DNA of 57,819 bases from Smittium culicis (GCA_001970855.1 LSSN01000326.1:1-57819); one strand, 5' to 3'; shown: positions 21,890-34,590, counted from the stretch's first letter. The notes: a model not told the origin generated them from the letters alone. Made by a program: numbers and translations.

Positions 21890-23620
21890 CTATATAGCAG
21901 TAATTTCAGTTATGGAAGCCTTAGTATCTTATGGATTCCAGTAAGAAGTTCCGCTGATATCGCTTGGGCCTCTTATATATCATAATAAGCACGCAAAGGC
22001 GGTTTAGCTTGTGTTCAAAAAATTTCTTGATTCTTGGGGTAGACCATTTCCGATTTATTAAAGAACTTTCAGATTCATATCCCAGGCGCTTATTTTCAGT
22101 CCTAAATTCGTGAATTCTAGAATTGATTTGATTAAATATTTATTCTCATTAAACCTGTTCCCCAGCTCGAAAAGCTTTAATATATTAGTTTTGTTTTTTG
22201 ATTGTATACCTCCTTGGATTTTGCTAAAATAATGATATTTTCTATTTTCAAATAGAATCGCAATACCTATAATTGAGAACGCTTTAAATACAGTCGTAGG
22301 ACCTTTTTCAACTTATGGGTCCACAGAGGCTGACCAAATAGTAGTACGCAGAACTGGTATTATTTGCCGTTAAACCAAAATAGGAGACTTTTCATGCATG
22401 TCTTTTGGACCAGGGTTTGCGTAAACGCATTTAAAATATCCACAGAAGTCAATATTCCTTTTTAAGAGCCATCCTGCATCTTGAAATCAGTTTCTCTATT
22501 TTGAAGTTTATCTGTTCCACGCGAAAGTACAACTTCTTCAAACCTAGGACAATAATGGGTCCTCCTATATTCTTTCAGAATGGGTTATAGGTTGCTGTAA
22601 AGTCCTATATCCCGATCACTGACCTCATTTATGGCTTTTTTTGACAATAGAAATGCTATTTCGTCTTTAGATTTCCCTGGGACCTCCGTTCTGGGTTTCC
22701 TCTTGTTAATATTAAATTTCGTTTCAATGTAGGTAGCCCCGAAATAATTGCTTTTCAGTGTATCTGAAAAGTCCTCGTAGAAAATTTTAAATCTTTCCGT
22801 AGAGGTGGGTCATTCAAGCATGAACAAGCTGTTAAGTTATTTTTTTTTTGATATCATCGTAATTCTTGCTGCATGATTCCGATTTTCTGAATGGGATACG
22901 GAACCTCTTCTCGAAAATATTTTGGAAACAGTACCTGTTCCTCAGTTTTTCCCACGTATATCGAAACATTGCGAGGCGGCCCCCAAGTGAGGATGCCTTA
23001 TACTATTGTATTGATTCCCTCTTCCTTGAACGCGCTTTCTACCGCAAAAATTTGGATACTATGGGTGTTATTAACTTGAAAAAGGTGTTTTTACCGATTA
23101 GATGTTCTATTCCTGAGAATTTTTGATGTCAGTTCTGTTTTGGAAACAGTTCTACTGGCGCCCATGAATGAGCTTTCTGATTCTGGAACGTTTTTAACAG
23201 TTCATTATTGGTTTTTTCTTGGATTCGATTAGCTGATTCATTTTAATGGGGACCTTCATGACCTTAGATGGATTTCCAATCTTTCATACTTGACAGCGAA
23301 TACTGATTACGATAAAAGTACCCTCATAGTGTTTGTGAAGAAATTATAATGGTCATATTCTGTTTGATCTAGATTATATTGTACCTTAATTCGCATATAG
23401 TAATCATTATTACGGGTTATTTAGAATAAAGCTGCTTCTATTTTGTTAAATGTGCTGTTGAACTTCTTAGCTGTCATTGATATTTAATCGTTTATTGACG
23501 GAGGTAGGTATTTCATACAACTTCTTTCCGGGTAAGATGTAGTTGATTCTTTCTTTGCTTCTATTTTCAACGGGGTATGGAAGAAGCCCTCTTCAAATGT
23601 AGTAATATATTCGATAATTT
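21890..23620 (-). pseudogene. Decayed DIRS-like retroelement, reverse transcriptase relic
   Basis: Minus-strand translation with stops ignored shows, in order: LPPSIND (about 23490), a GGRLAMF...W...RFRIPF block (about 22990-22890), LLSKKAINEVSDRDIGLYSN (about 22665-22605), FKMQDGS then GILTSVDILNAF (about 22480-22420), FWFNGK-YQFCVLLFGQPL (about 22380-22325), IIILAKSKE (about 22235-22210) and EAQAISAELL (about 21980-21950). This order is that of DIRS/Ngaro-type reverse transcriptases followed by the RNase H connection. The first catalytic Asp (SVD) remains, but the YLDD box has become YLKIEN, and at least a dozen in-frame stops occur. The element is dead. No terminal repeats or recombinase motifs could be identified with confidence. 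Confidence 0.8.
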
Positions 23621-24651
23621 TTGGAAAAACGTCGAATTTATCAATGGGATACTTGAATTTTTATATGATCCTTTGATTCGGCGATGAACTATATCTATCA
23701 CAGGATTTCATTGAGTATAAAAATCAACTATTATTCCTGGTTTTGACTAAAGGGTATCCAGGTGACACATTCTTGGCCATTAATTTATGAATATTTTATG
23801 TTATGAATAAGATTTTTTAAAATTTTATAAAGCTGAAACAAATTTAGCTGGAAGAGTACAATTGCGAAAGAAAAGATAAGGATATCATATAGGTGAAATT
23901 TACATTCTAAATAAAAAGCTATTTTTAGTTCGTTTTATTCGTTTATTTTCATTGAATATTATTTTTTGGTTTATTACTATCCAATAAGATAGTAACAATT
24001 AATATTTATGCTCACGATGTATATATAAAAAAATTTATTCCAATTCGGTATTTTAACCTTTTTCGTGGCATACTCTATTATTCATGTTATAAATTTTATA
24101 TTTTCAGGTAACCCTATTTATTCGCGAAAATTTAACATGCGATAAAAAAAAATTAAAAAGTTTTTGTCTTTAATGATTGGGAAATTATGTGCTACTGATT
24201 TCTTTTAACCTTTCATAGACCAAAAATCTTTAATATATTTTAAAAGCATAATTACATAAATCTTGATTGAATTATTTATTATTGGATAAATTATTATATC
24301 ATAGCCTATAAAGTTTAAATTTTTATATTATTTATCTGCTTTTCAATAGCCCAGTGAGTTTTGGAACGGGCCAAGCTCATTATTAACGAGTATAATAAAA
24401 TATTTTTATATTTTACCAACAGAGGATTGCTTTTAATGGTGTTTTATTTTGTACAATTTTTTTATCAAGACAAATTAACATAAATATGCTCTAGTCAGTG
24501 AATAAATTGAGACTTGTTATTCGGAGAACTTTTTTTAAAAAAATATCGAGAATAATGAGGGATACTTGTTTGATTATTTAGAGAGGAGATATCTATATGA
24601 GAGATTCTTTGGGAACAATGAAAAGTTTAATTTAAAATTTTCTACTCGAAA
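23621..24651. other. Intergenic, no feature seen
   Basis: AT-rich sequence between the retroelement relic and a small minus-strand open frame. In reading direction it lies upstream of the reverse transcriptase, where a gag-like frame would be expected, but only scattered coding-like words are visible. None is supportable. Confidence 0.4.
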
Positions 24652-24792
24652 TCAACACCAATATATATGTGGAGGGTTCTCCTGTTCCAGATACGGCTTT
24701 TTGCGTAAAATTATACGCTCCTTGGAACCATTAGTCTCTTTGAATGTTTTGAAAGAATCAGTGAGCTCTTTGTTAATACTTTCTTTAGTCAT
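24652..24792 (-). CDS. Small open frame, 46 aa, possible element ORF1 fragment
   Basis: An ATG at 24792 opens 46 codons of well-balanced composition (MTKESINKELTDSFKTFKE, then a basic stretch and PHIYWC) to TGA. The base composition is clearly richer than its flanks, which suggests former or present coding. It lies on the same strand as, and about 1 kb upstream of, the decayed reverse transcriptase, so it may be the start of the element's first ORF. It could also be an isolated exon. No family recognised. Confidence 0.25.
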   Translation of the reverse strand: MTKESINKELTDSFKTFKETNGSKERIILRKKPYLEQENPPHIYWC

Positions 24793-26159
24793 AGTAAATA
24801 TATATTTTTTTACTTTCATTATTATTATTATTATTATTTTTAGATTATATTATTTTTTTTAAATTTATAATTTTGCTGTTTGGGTTTTAATTATTAAAAT
24901 TGGCTTGAGCAAAAATTTTAGTGAAATAAAATAAAAGATTGATTGAGTTTTGATTAAATATTATAGTAAAATATTTGCTGTATTAAAGAAGTATAATATA
25001 ATTTGTAAATTTATTAATGTTTGACTAAATATTGAATTGTTAATGAATTCCTTTTTTTTTTAAAAAATCTGGTACTTTTCTTCTAACCTTCAGATATTAT
25101 GACTTTAAAGTTTTATTTCTTTTTTACGTTTTGATATTTTTGAACCTAATAGTCGATTTAGTTATTTTTTTTATTACATTAAGTTTAAGCATAAGCAATA
25201 TGCATTCGGTTTATTGATGATCTGCACATTTTTAGTTAGCAGTATAATTTTATAAGAAGTGGATTTCTAGTATTTTATAGATATTAATTGAAAATCCGCC
25301 AATTAAAATTTAGTTAGCTTAAAATAAGCTCAAATTATTCTTTATTACTATTCTGTTGTTTTTATACGAACGCCAATATTTACAAATAAGTGCTAGTTTG
25401 AGTTTCATCTGGATGTTCTTGTTCAGAACTTCTACATATATAGCAATGATAGTGGTAATATAATAATCTAGTAATAAATTTTCAGGTTAGTTTATCATAG
25501 CTTATTGGCTAGATATATAAATTAGAAGTTAAATAATTATGCCCTAACACACAAATGAATACAATGATTCGACAAATAATTTATAGTTAATATTTATTGG
25601 GTGATAATTATTAACTGACAAATTAATTATATTTATTGAATTTTATTTTAGTATTTTTGTATTCGTTTGGCCAATTTTGGTATTCAATAAATCCAAATGT
25701 ACATGAGAGGGTTAACTATAAGATCCAGCAAGATAGGATAGTGAACATTACTGCTAATTTATATTCATTGAGGAAATAGAAAAATGAGAGAATAAATCAT
25801 AGGCTGGATTAAGAAAACTAAGTGTTATTTGAATACAGAGTATAGAAAATAGTTATATCAATAATTTGTTTTATCAACTAATAAATAAAATAATATATAC
25901 AATGTATTGGCTCAAATCAGATTAGATTATTATCTAGCGAATGAATGGGGAATATATTAGCGAATAATAATTCAAGCGGCTAGCTTGTTATGCTAATTAG
26001 CCAATGGTGCAGCTTAAGTGGTGATGCCATTTAAATAGCTCTTTAGGCAGGTAGATGCTATCAGTAAATTTTTCTAGCAGTCAACTAAAATTTGTTTTTT
26101 GCTAGAAGATTCCAGGTTAAACTTTATCGCCTTTGATATATAAGCGACTAAAATTGAAT
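24793..26159. other. Intergenic region upstream of the complex I candidate
   Basis: AT-rich, no gene seen. It ends with the presumed promoter of the next gene. The sequence ATTCCAGGTTAA at 26109-26120, about 40 bases before that gene's start codon, also occurs before the Dus1 gene. Confidence 0.5.
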
Positions 26160-27062
26160 ATGAACTCCGCATCAAAAATTTTAAAAAGAACTACTGCTTC
26201 TCGATTACGAAATGTGAGATTCGCTCACTCCGAATCTCATGCAGATGCACACTCTATTCAGCACAGCAAATACGTTGTCCCAGATGGTTAGCTAAATTTA
26301 TTATTTTTATTAATTTTCTTTCACTTTTTAAATTTCAATATCAATACCTTACTTACTGATATTTGTCTTTGATTTTATCACTATTCCTACTTCAATTTTT
26401 ATTCCTAAGCCTATTTTTATTTTATTTCATTTTTATATACAGAGGGTAAATGGTGGAAGGGTAGCTTGTTATTTTTTGTCTCAATGGTAGGCTTTGTTGA
26501 GTTTGATAATTATTTTACCAAAGATGGAAAGGTATATTTTTTCTTACTTTTAATTTGCATACATGTTATGAATTCAGTATTCTTTTATTTTCAACCTCTG
26601 CTTCCTCTACAAAAAAAAAAGGTTCATCCTATAACCAGCTTCATTGAATCCTGCATGAGATCACCTGAAGTCGATCGTATAATACTTACTGATTCTGATG
26701 AAAATTTATTGAAATTGGCAGATTACGTGTAATTTTTTTATCTTACTTTTAAACTTGTTATTCATAGTACCGTTATTTCCTTTAATTTTTAATTATGCTA
26801 ATACTATTTGAAAATTATTTTTAGTGTATTGGAGAAAGAAGATGCTATCCTAAGACCATCTCTACGTGCAAAGAACCCATTGTAATTATCTACTTTATAT
26901 TATATACTTTTTACGCAATTTGTTTATTTTATAATTATCTATATTAATATATAAATAATAATTCTACTTAGGTACTACGAGCATATCCCATTCATAAACA
27001 AGCCAATCAACCAAGCCGTAGATATGTCAGAACTCGAGCCCTACTCCGCAATAAAGAAATAA
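26160..27062 (+). CDS. Candidate mitochondrial complex I accessory subunit (20.1-kDa type)
   Basis: Five exons: 26160-26286, 26443-26531, 26622-26728, 26825-26881, 26972-27062; 156 aa, all junctions GT-AG and in frame. The N-terminus is basic, Ser/Arg-rich and free of acidic residues (MNSASKILKRTTASRLRNVR), as in a mitochondrial presequence. A single membrane segment follows a WWKGSL motif (about residues 49-60). The soluble tail, with spaced positions around SPEVDRIIL, ILRPSLRAK, HIPFINKPINQAVDMSEL, has the same spacing as I recall for the fungal 20.1-kDa NADH:ubiquinone oxidoreductase accessory subunit. That identification is by pattern only and moderate at best. Intron 2 (26532-26621, 90 nt) is a multiple of three and has no stop. 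Confidence 0.6.
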
Positions 27063-28625
27063 ATATTTCTCTTTTAGCTTTTCGTATTTATACAATTTTT
27101 TTGGTTGTATCGTATATTTCAAATAATATTTTTTTTAATATACCATTTTATTATCACAGCCTATGAATCTTCAGTTTTAACTTTATTAATTTATTCACTA
27201 GCTATTTTGGTGTTAGTCTGATTACTGTCCTCCACATAAAGTACAACACTTTAGTTTTTGGCAGGTTGGATATTTTAAATTCATTTCCTTATCTATTACT
27301 AACTGTATTTTAACTATCCTCGCCTATCGTTATAATCCAGGTTTAATCAACTTGATGTGGTCGTTTTTAAATAAGCTTAACCACCATTCTTTTTTGAAAA
27401 AAAGCTTCAAAGCATAGCTGCATTACGTTTTTTTAAAGATTATACGTTAATTGTTAGTAAAGAGCGAGGAGAGATAGCGGAAGTAATTATCGAATCTGAA
27501 ATTTTTTTATTATTAACGATTACCCTCAGCTAGCTATCAAAAAATAATAATTTCAAGTTGACAAGAATAGCTGATACCGAATTTATTGAACAAATATTTC
27601 TTGATAATAGTTTAAAACAATTTAATTGTCTGATTTAACTTTAATTTTTGTACAATAAGCGTAGATATTTATTTCATATTAGCATTATTAGCCCTTTCTC
27701 GTGCTACGCTCTTATAAAAAAACAATTTATTGATTCGTTTATGGTTTATAAGTAAATTCATTATTTGCTGTTTCAAAAAAATTTAAAGTTTTCTAATAAA
27801 TTTTAAACTATTTGCTGTTCATTTTTTCATTTTATTTTCCGTTCGAGTTTAGTGACAATTTTGGATTTGGCAAACTCGTATTTCTACACAAGTCTTTCAA
27901 CCATTACTAGGAATTTTAAACATTTATAAATAAACAAATTTAAAACTAAAATTTTGCAAATGTATATTCTGTTACTACTTTCGTTCTGGAAACTTATTCT
28001 TAGCTTAATTCTGAGTGTGCTTAACTGCTAAGCATACTATTTTAAGAGTACCAAGTTCTATACAATTGCAGATTAGTGACCATTTATATCAGTTTTTTTC
28101 CTTACAGATTTAGTTTTGGCCATATGGATTTTCCACACTTTAAATTTAAAAGTTTTTCTTTTCTTTAAAATGCAATTTATTAAACTTTGCTTTGCTTAAA
28201 AAATATTACAAGTTAATAACATATAATCATACGCGGAATTACTTGAAATAGTAAGGTAACAATTTCAGGGGCCAACACCATTAAACTTAATTAAAAATCA
28301 TAATAGGATAATTCTATTAAAAATCAATTTTTATTGGACGTATTTAATATAATAGCCAATCACTTATATGAATAATATTTTGAATTATCAGGTTGCCATT
28401 TAGATGAACAATTTTGGTTGTTCAAAAAAAGCCAACCGTCCCTGAAAGGGGTAAACAAAAATGAGTAAATTAACCGGAATACAAAAGCTGATTTGATGGG
28501 TAAGTTTTTTTTTTTTGCTGGCCAATAGAGACAAATTCCAGGTTAACATTTTTTTATCAGATCAAAAAAATAGAAAAGTATATTTCTACCTAAATTAACC
28601 TTTACAAAAATTTTTTTCATCTTTA
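27063..28625. other. Intergenic region with repeat copy B
   Basis: About 1.6 kb of AT-rich sequence without a gene. It contains dispersed-repeat copy B near 28265-28451 and the presumed Dus1 promoter, including an ATTCCAGGTTAA at about 28534-28545. Confidence 0.55.
28265..28451 (+). repeat. Dispersed repeat family, copy B
   Basis: Carries the family's ordered landmarks: GGGGCCAAC (GGGGTCAAC in copy A), ATTGGACG at 28333, TAGCCAAT, TCAGGTTGCC, GCCAACCG and CCTGAAAGG. The counterpart of the 250-base outer part seen at 4563-4812 and 55516-55765 is not evident here, so this copy is shorter or more diverged. It lies about 175 bases upstream of the Dus1 start codon. Confidence 0.65.
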
Positions 28626-30565
28626 ATGAGAAATCTAATCAAATTTAAATTACCCTCTTCCAAGAAAAGTCAATATACTTATACATTTAAGCATAACTTT
28701 ACAAGCATGGCAATTAAACATTCTTTAGAAGTAGATAAGGAATTCGTCCAAAATAAAAAGGCAGAAACTCAATTTTCTAGTTCAAATTCAATAGTATTTT
28801 GCGAAAACTCCAAAGAAGATAATAACCATTCCATAACCAGCAACGAAATGCTCCACAGTGAATATACCGATTCAACAAATTCTAATTATGAAAACAGTAT
28901 TAAAAATATCACTACGCCACAAGTTTCAACTCAAAATACCAAAAAAGATGAAATATCTCTCGAAAAAAGTACAGATACAATAGAAGCTCTATCCAAGGTT
29001 GATATGATACCCCTATCTAATTCTACAGTAGATTCTACTTCTTTAATCCAAAAAAATAATACAAACACTTCACAACTGACTGGGTATGAATTTTTTAATT
29101 CAATTCTCAAATCTTCTAAGCTATTCCTTGCGCCGATGGTAGATCAATCCGAATTGGTAATCTATATTCCGTTTAACATATTATACATTTTATTTTTTCT
29201 AATCAGCTACTTTGTTTTTTTTTATTAAATCAATCTAACATATCACGTTTAAATCTTGTTTTTTTCCGCTAGGCTTGGAGAATATTAAGCAGAAGATATG
29301 GAGCTCAAGTTTGCTTTACTCCTATGTTTCACGCAAAAATGTTTTCAAACAAAGAAAACCGTGGTTATTTCAACGAAATGTGGCAAACTAATGAACAAGA
29401 TCGACCTTTAATTGTCCAGGTATAAAAAGCCTTTCTATTTAATATTTAGATTAAAGCGTTCGCATTTTATTTTCATAGTAAATTCAAGCTTCTATAACAT
29501 AATCTAAATATTTTATTATTTTTTCCCTGATTTTGATTTTAATAGTTTTGTGCCAATGACCCAGAACATTTCTTAGAAGCTGCTAAACTTGTTGAAGACC
29601 ATGCTGATGCCGTTGATATCAATTTAGGTTGCCCTCAGCATATAGCAAAAAGAGGAAAATACGGTGCTTTCTTAATGGATGAATGGGATCTTATTTATAA
29701 AATAGGTAAATATAGATTGTATTTAGTACCTTATTTTAAAGCTTTAATTTATTATTCCTTTTTAGTTATTAAAATAACACATATACACTGATCCAACTTA
29801 GTCAATACCGCATCTAAAAACTTGAAAATACCTGTTACTGCGAAAATAAGAGTTTATAAAGAACTCGAAAAAACCATAGAATATGCGAAAATGCTTGAAA
29901 GAGCAGGTGCTAAAATTCTCACTGTACACGGACGTTTAGCTGAACAAAAAGGTCACAAAACTGGTCTAGTAGATTGGTCAAAAATTAAAGCTATCAAAGA
30001 ATCTGTTAATATTCCTGTTATTTCCAATGGAGGAATTCTTTACCGCGAAGATATTTTATCTTGCTTAAAAGAAACCAAAGCTGATGGTGTTATGGTAGCT
30101 GAAACAAGTCTCTACAACCCGATTATTTTCGACAGCAGTTTGAACGCTGATGAATCAATCTCTTCCAGCAATAGCTTGTGCATAAATGGTTTAGTAAAAA
30201 ATTTTGATATTGCAAATGAATACTTGGATATCATCAAAGGGGGAGTTGAAACAAAAATTTCTTATGTTCGCTCACACCTCTTTAAAATTTTCAAGCCATC
30301 TTTGCCTAATTATCCCGATTTGAGGTCAGAGCTTGCTGCCTCAAAGTCAATCGAAGATTTCTCAAACGTGGTTGACAAACTTAAGCTTGCAATGCAACCA
30401 GAAATCGAATCTAGTAAATTTGACCCGTATAATATTGAAATTGATGAATTTGGATACAAAATCATTCCTCATTGGTATTGCCAGCCATCGATAAGAAAAG
30501 AATATAATAAAGTCACATCTTCTGGTGATAAGCCCCTAGGCCGAAATGTTGTAAATGCAGAATGA
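28626..30565 (+). CDS. DUS1: tRNA-dihydrouridine synthase, Dus1 family
   Basis: Flavoenzyme that reduces uridine to dihydrouridine at positions 16/17 of tRNA D-loops. Four exons: 28626-29156, 29273-29419, 29546-29705, 29802-30565; 533 aa, with all phases consistent. The FMN-barrel core opens with [12 protein letters not shown] (residues about 166-177). It contains MFHAKMF, INLGCPQ with the catalytic Cys255, PVTAKIR, LTVHGR, and the VISNGGI and DGVMVAE phosphate-binding strands. An unusual N-terminal extension of about 165 residues, rich in Ser/Asn/Thr/Lys, precedes the barrel. Its first 28 residues are basic and free of acids, so mitochondrial targeting is possible, with a second ATG (MAIKHS) that would give a form without it. 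Start chosen as the first ATG of the open exon. Confidence 0.95.
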
Positions 30566-30958
30566 ATTTAACTTGCCTTTTCTCGGTTTCATACTTTGTC
30601 AAACATAATAGCTTCATTTATTTTCTAGAACCCTTATATTTTATTTATTTCATATTCTTAATGTTTAAAATTTATTAGAAATTATTTTCCCTTTTCATAA
30701 CTTATCTCGACTTTTCATTAAAATTTGAAAAATGGTTTTCAAAAAAACATTCTGCATTGTATAATTTTTTCTCATATTAAGCTCCATAGTATTTCATTTT
30801 TATAATACAGTGTATATAACCACTGGGCATAACTATATATAAAGTCATTGAATACACAAGCTAGATTAGAATACTAAAAGTATAGAAAATATATTAAAAA
30901 GTATCAAGTTCTTAAAAATATAATATGAAAATTTTCAGACAAATAATAAACCAAGAAT
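30566..30958. other. Spacer between convergent genes
   Basis: 393 bases between the Dus1 stop and the minus-strand AspRS stop. AT-rich with poly-A and poly-T runs; nothing else is seen. Confidence 0.5.
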
Positions 30959-33900
30959 CTATGATTTTAATTCTTTAGGCTTAGCAATCAAATTGTATTC
31001 TAATAGTTCATCTGGCGATGCTATTGCTGGAGATTTAAGCATCAAGTCTCTTCCATCTGCGGCTTTGGGGAATGCTATAACATCTCTTAAGCTATTTGCA
31101 CCAACTAAAATAGCGACTAGTCGGTCCAAACCTAAAAAAGAATGTATACATGTAACTTTTAATTTAGGTAGGTGTTTTTATTTTGATGGATTGTTTATTA
31201 AAATTTCTTTTTTTGTAGCTGTTGTACTTGTTGACAGGTTTAATCGCCAAAAAAGGGACTTTTACTTTTTAATGGAAAAGAAATAGATTTAACTAAAAAA
31301 TATTGTTTACCTAGAGCAATTCCACCATGAGGTGGGCTGCCATGGCTTAGCGCTTCTACTAAATGGTTTAGCCTTTCTCTTACCCTGTCGGATATCTAAA
31401 ACATAGAAACATTATAAAATACAAAAAAAAAACACATAATTATTATATTGAATCACGTAAAGGGTACAGATGGTGAAACTTGTTAACCAATTTAGGGATC
31501 ATATTATAACTTACATTTAATATGTCGCTAAATATATATGACTGTAGCTTCGAATTGTGAATTCTTATGGATCCGCCACCCAGCTCGACCCCATTCAAAA
31601 CTAGGTCATAATGCATTCCCATTATTTCTGATATATCTTCTAATGACTTTGACTCGGACAGTTTCTTAAGTATCTCCGCCTGGTTTAATCTAGAGTCAGG
31701 AGATGTGAATGGATGGTGAGTAGATTTTACTACACTTGTGCCTAAATCGTCTTCAATCGTAAATAGCGGAAATTGTTCTACCCAGAGGAAATCATCGTTC
31801 TTTGAATAATCAATGGCACCTAATTTTGTGTAATTATAATACAATATGAGAGTTTATACATTTATACACGCCACAAAAAAAATCTGATGCATTTTATAAA
31901 CAATAAAGTTTAGTGTGTATAAAAATAAAAGATATTATTTTTTAAATTTTTTATAATATTCCAGTAATATAATATATTCATAATCGCAAGCTTATAAGCA
32001 TAAGCGTCAATTATATAGAATTGTATAAAAAAATAGCGGCCTGATAAATAGCTCTAGCCTAATTTTTCTCTGTTAATATTATGATGGTTTTTAATGTGAA
32101 AGGCTTGTAAATAATGAAACTTACCCTGTTCTTTCAAATGCGAACCAAGGAAAGTTCTAACTCTACCCAAAGTCGTGTTTGCTGGCTACAAGTAAAAAGA
32201 TACACGGTTGCAATTAAAAAAAAACTCGTACTTTGATGCAATAAATAAATCAAAAAATTTATGTAAAGTGTGTACCGTGATAATTTTCAATCTATCAGCA
32301 ACAAATAACGTATCTCCCTTCTCGAGATTAAGTTTTTCGCGAATATTTTCGATAATGTCATCTCCGTATTTTCCCTCTATATATTTATTATTGGCTTTTT
32401 TGTGCTTATGAATATCGGTACTGCCAAATACTTGGAAGTGTATAGACTAATTGTAGAATTGAAGAAATTTGAAAATAAGATATATTTTAAAATAGCAATA
32501 AAAATAATAAATAATTAGAGCAAAATAATAATAAATAAGTTTGTTACTTCAGATTCTCCTGATTCTAAACTTTTCTTTGCAATCTCAAAAACCTTATATA
32601 AAACGCTTTTATTAAAGGAGTGAGTATTTTTTTTAACGACTAAAATTTCTAAAATGTGGTCTGGGTGGCTTGAATTTAAATCGTTTAGTTGAGCTATCTA
32701 AAAAAAAATAAAAAAAAACGATTTAAGCGTAAATAAAAATGAAATTTTTTGGTAAAAGATACATAAAATATAAAGAAAAAACGCGATAATTACCTCTAAT
32801 CCAAAACGAGTATCTGGTTTATCACTGCCGTACTATTAAAATTGGCATCAAGAGAAATGAAACATTGATTTATAATATTATAAATTTTGAATATTAAATA
32901 ATGATTTGAAAAATATAGTGATAAGATACCATGGAAGTTGCTTGGTTAAAAGTAATTTTTTTAAAAGGGAGTTTTAATTCGACATTTTTGATATTTTTCC
33001 ATATCTGAGCCATAAGGCCTTCAATAATATTTTGGATATCACTTGGATTCACAAAAGACATTTCGATATCAACCTAAAAGGCATTCAGATCAATTAATAG
33101 CTAAAGAGATGTGAATTAGTTTTAATGATATACACATATTTCTATACCTGAGTAAATTCAGGCTGTCTGTCAGCTCTTAAATCCTCATCCCTAAAGCATT
33201 TGGCAATTTGGTAGTACCTATCAAATCCTGATACCATTAGCAGCTGCTTAAACTAAATGAGTTAATATGTCAAATATTTATTTAATTATTTAAAGTTTTT
33301 TATAGATTGTTGAAATGGTGTAAGCGAAAGAGAGAAAGTCTACTTGTTGCGGGCTTTGTGGAAGAGCATAACACATCGCAGGGCCTTCTCTTGTTGGTAC
33401 TAAAAACTCTCTTGCACCTTCAGGGGTAGATTTAAATAAAAGAGGTGTTTCAATATCCAGAAACTCTAAAAAGCAAGCGTTACAAATATGTTTTTAAAGT
33501 TATTCTTTGAAAAGGCATTTGTTAGATTTTCTAAGCGTAATATGTAAAAAAGTATAAAAACCTAAAGAATCCAAGTAAGATCTTATATTCTGTACAACTT
33601 TTGCTCTAGTAATGATATTTCTCTGTAAATCTTCTCTTCGAAGGTCAATATGACGGTTTTCAAGCCTTACCATTTCTTTAGGCTTTATAAGAGTTAAAAG
33701 TACAAGATCATTATTATTAAAGGTATGTGCGTATTTATTGCTCTAAATATAACTGTAATTCATTAGAATAAAAGTTTACCAAATTCTTCTTTGAGCTAGG
33801 GAGGAATGGTAAAGGTTGGGCCAAGTTTAATATTTCTAAATCTTTACATAGAATTTCAAATGAAGCTTCTTTGGGTAGGCTTTTGGGCGCATTTAAATCG

Positions 33901-34590
33901 AGATTTTGATCAATTTTGTCGCTTGCAGAGTTTTTTGAAGCCCGAGAGACTACAAGACCTTGAATTCTGACTACACTTTCTATAGTAACGCTTTTAAGCT
34001 TATCCCATAATTGTTCAGAATTATCCTTTAAATCAGCTCTATTAAAAACCAGCTGTATTGTGCCCGTGCGATCTCTTAGTATAAAAAAAGCTAAAGAATT
34101 TGACACTAGTCTTATTTTGGTAAGGTAAAAGCAAAAAAAAAAAAAAGTACTATTAGCTAAATAAGTTCTTTATAGACCAGCCGTTTTAAATAAATTTAAA
34201 CCTTATATGCTGAACCCATCCACATAAAAAAACGGTTGAATTTAGATCTTGAGTTGATATCGAGTTTACGCTATGAGTTCTGAAAGAAGTTTTAAAAACA
34301 TCAGTGCCCTTAGACAGAGTAGATACTAAAAAAATATTTAGGGAGAAAAAGATATTAAGAATGTTATTGGGATATATATACAATAGAAAGACAAAATTGG
34401 TACAGTTTTTTGTTGAAAGTCTTTTAATGTTATGTAATTCCTTGATGATTTTTGGCGAACGCTGAAGAATGGGATTTGATGCGCTGTGAGCATAGGAACG
34501 TAAATAGCTTTTACTATGGTATAAAGTGGAACTCCTATGAATCGGGAGATTTGAGACTAGTTTAGAAGTCTTTAGATTTAGCTTGAACAT
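30959..34590 (-). CDS. MSD1: Mitochondrial aspartyl-tRNA synthetase
   Basis: Class II bacterial-type AspRS. Minus-strand exons: 34590-34404, 34325-34202, 34110-33780, 33682-33562, 33465-33344, 33252-33148, 33073-32930, 32832-32794, 32697-32548, 32446-32276, 32185-32125, 31819-31515, 31395-31311, 31131-30959; 705 aa with every junction in frame. A basic, Ser-rich presequence starts [10 protein letters not shown]. The anticodon-binding OB-fold follows ([24 protein letters not shown]). Then come [23 protein letters not shown] with YALPQSPQQ, motif 2 ([18 protein letters not shown], from residue 315), the GAD-like insertion, FPLF with HHPFTSP, and motif 3 GGIALGLDRL (644-653). The first intron (34403-34326, 78 nt) is stopless and a multiple of three, so it could be exon instead; the N-terminal region is too variable to decide. 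Confidence 0.96.
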
